This document shows positions 6,301 through 6,878 of a DNA stretch of 6,878 bases, in pieces. Every line of letters begins with the position of its first letter. Position 1 is the first letter of the stretch. Source of the DNA: Victivallaceae bacterium (GTDB lineage: Bacteria > Verrucomicrobiota > Lentisphaeria > Victivallales > Victivallaceae); NCBI GenBank assembly GCA_028717165.1, contig JAQUOK010000163.1, positions 1 to 6,878 of the forward strand. Direction: 5' to 3'. A program made the translations under genes and the position numbers. The notes beneath the pieces were generated by a model. It did not search any database. It was not told where the DNA came from and saw only the letters and a list, made by a program, of their open reading frames with translations.

Positions 6301-6878
6301 ATTATCGATCCTGCCAACCGGCCATAAAGCTGGGCTTCGGCTTCCGAGGCATTGATTTGGCGCAACAGTACTTGACTATGGGTCCAGGCCAGATCAAAAA
6401 CGCGATCGGCAAGTCGCCGATCCTGGTATTTTTCAACCATACTTAAGGCATCATCACGAGTTTCACCGATGCCGGTGACGATATCGAGCGTTACTGCTTC
6501 TTCAGGTTCCAGCGTGATCAGGCAACGGATTGCGACGATCGGATCGAGTACAGAACCTTCACTGTCAGAAAGTGCCTTCGGAACTCCGTTCATGGCCAGC
6601 GGTGCGGCAACGGTGTTGCCGCGGCCAAGGAACTGCTGACGATCAGTTTCATAGGAAACTTCTTCCAAAGTCGCGCCATGCACGGCTATCTGATGCAGCA
6701 TACATGGTGCCGACTCGTCCGCCGAACGCGGTCGGCGGGTACATAAAATAGCTTGCAGACGGCGAATGATTTCGGTCTGGACAAAGAGATTGCTGAACGC
6801 CGGATGCAAGGCATCGGCAGCCGGTGGAGCCAACACCACTTCCGCATAACTGGTAACCTCAATGGTACGGCGAACCTG
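3378..6878 (-). CDS. ndvB: Cyclic beta-1,2-glucan synthase (NdvB/ChvB type), C-terminal part with GH94 domain
   Basis: The open frame runs from the right edge (first codon 6878-6876) to TGA at 3378-3380, giving 1166 residues; the start is outside the window. No start codon within the window is credible, because the frame is open and family-like (RRTIEVTSYAEVVLAP) up to the edge. NdvB/ChvB proteins are very large inner-membrane enzymes that make periplasmic cyclic beta-1,2-glucans; the glycosyltransferase and cyclisation domains would lie upstream. Visible here, numbered from the edge: end of a first beta-sandwich (about 1-160), a linker with GQSGLWGYTISGDLPIVLL, a second sandwich starting near NGLGGFTPDGREYVI (370), then an (alpha/alpha)6 barrel with GFRDQLQD (711-718), WWHPP (750-754), GSGDWNDGMN (catalytic acid motif, Asp845/Asp848) and PGVRENGGQYTH (993-1004), and a C-terminal strand region. 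In Brucella Cgs this C-terminal phosphorylase-type domain is known to control glucan chain length. All motifs look intact. A stand-alone GH94 phosphorylase is less likely. Confidence 0.9.
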   Translation of the reverse strand, partial: QVRRTIEVTSYAEVVLAPPAADALHPAFSNLFVQTEIIRRLQAILCTRRPRSADESAPCMLHQIAVHGATLEEVSYETDRQQFLGRGNTVAAPLAMNGVPKALSDSEGSVLDPIVAIRCLITLEPEEAVTLDIVTGIGETRDDALSMVEKYQDRRLADRVFDLAWTHSQVLLRQINASEAEAQLYGRLAGSIIYSNASLRADPRTLIKNRRGQSGLWGYTISGDLPIVLLKVEDPDNIDLVRQMVQAHAYWRLKGLAVDLVIWNEDHSGYRQLLHDRIMGLIAAGIDINATDRPGGIFVRAADQIAEEDRVLIETASRVIITDSRGTLEEQINGRLAPAVNIPLLIPTFSGDIASPVVVPLPRNDLAFYNGLGGFTPDGREYVITTTHEQLTPMPWVNVIANPNFGTVVSESGSACTWSENAHEFRLTPWSNDPVSDSTGEAFYLRDEERGNFWSPAPLPCRGATSYVTRHGFGYSVFEHIEFGIRSELWIYVALDAPVKFAVLKMRNDSGHSRRLSATGYAEWVLGDLRAKSNMHVISKVDPESGALFASNPYNTEFQDRTAFFDVDDPNRTVSGDRIEFMGRNGTLRAPAAMTRTRLSGKTGAGLDSCATIQVAFDLDDGQEHEIVFRLGVGRNADDARNLVNRFRGSQTARQVLDVAWQHWTHTLGAINVQTPDQALNVLVNGWLLYQTLSCRMWARGAVYQSGGAFGFRDQLQDVLALLQVRPQLVREHLLLCASRQFLEGDVQHWWHPPVGRGVRTHCSDDYLRLPFVACRYVNTTGDTGVLDESVNFLYDRPVKSDEDSYYDLPGRATEAATLYEHCVRAIQYGLKFGEHGLPLMGSGDWNDGMNLVGEHGKGESVWLGFFLYEVLTRFTAIARIHGDEAFAGQCVAAANELHLNLEAHGWDGQWYRRAYFDDGSPLGSSVNPECKIDSIVQSWAVLSGAGDHQRSLMAMSSLSDHLVRHESGLVQLLNPPFDISDMNPGYIKGYVPGVRENGGQYTHAAVWASMAFARLGDNRQAWELFNLINPVNHGNSAEKVGVYKAEPYVMAADVYAAPPHTGRGGWTWYTGSAAWMYQLIVEYLLGIKLEVDKLNFAPCLPAEWNEFKIHYRYRETVYHLVIRQIPGNGEMHVSVDGIDQPDKTIPLVDDHQEHRGEVNIPIKNN

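Overview
The window looks like chromosomal DNA from a Gram-negative, probably proteobacterial, organism. The evidence is a cyclic beta-1,2-glucan synthase C-terminal region (a periplasmic glucan system), a secreted outer-surface-type repeat protein, a lipobox peptide, and a NarL-type two-component pair. Base composition looks moderate, with AT-rich intergenic stretches and a visibly more GC-rich glucan synthase gene. The genus cannot be read from the sequence. Aquatic or methylotroph-like gamma- or betaproteobacteria are a guess only.

Layout. Positions 1-256 (minus) hold the N-terminus of a mechanosensitive-channel-type membrane protein that runs off the left edge. Positions 359-898 (minus) encode a secreted protein built from about seven 15-residue repeats. 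Positions 949-1107 (minus) encode a 52-residue DUF3309 membrane protein. A divergent regulatory region of about 350 bp (1108-1458) holds candidate promoters in both directions, a GGGT/ACCC dyad, a possible 20-codon leader ORF and a small hairpin that displays the Shine-Dalgarno sequence of the next gene. Positions 1459-2301 and 2304-2996 (plus) are a soluble histidine kinase and a NarL/FixJ response regulator in a tight operon. Positions 3120-3209 (plus) encode a 29-residue peptide with a lipobox. A convergent intergenic region (3210-3377) carries a perfect 12-bp inverted repeat and a second TAGG/CCTA dyad. Positions 3378-6878 (minus) are the C-terminal 1166 residues of a cyclic beta-1,2-glucan synthase (NdvB/ChvB type) with an intact GH94 domain; its start lies beyond the right edge.

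How the parts may work together (inference). Mechanosensitive channels and periplasmic cyclic glucans are both classic responses to low osmolarity, and DUF3309, the repeat protein and the lipopeptide are all envelope-type products. A two-component pair with no recognisable sensor domain sits in the middle. The simplest reading is an envelope or osmotic-stress locus. The dyad abutting the DUF3309 promoter is a candidate response-regulator site, and the hairpin at the kinase start is a candidate CsrA/RsmA-type translational control site. No mobile element, CRISPR array, tRNA or rRNA was seen.
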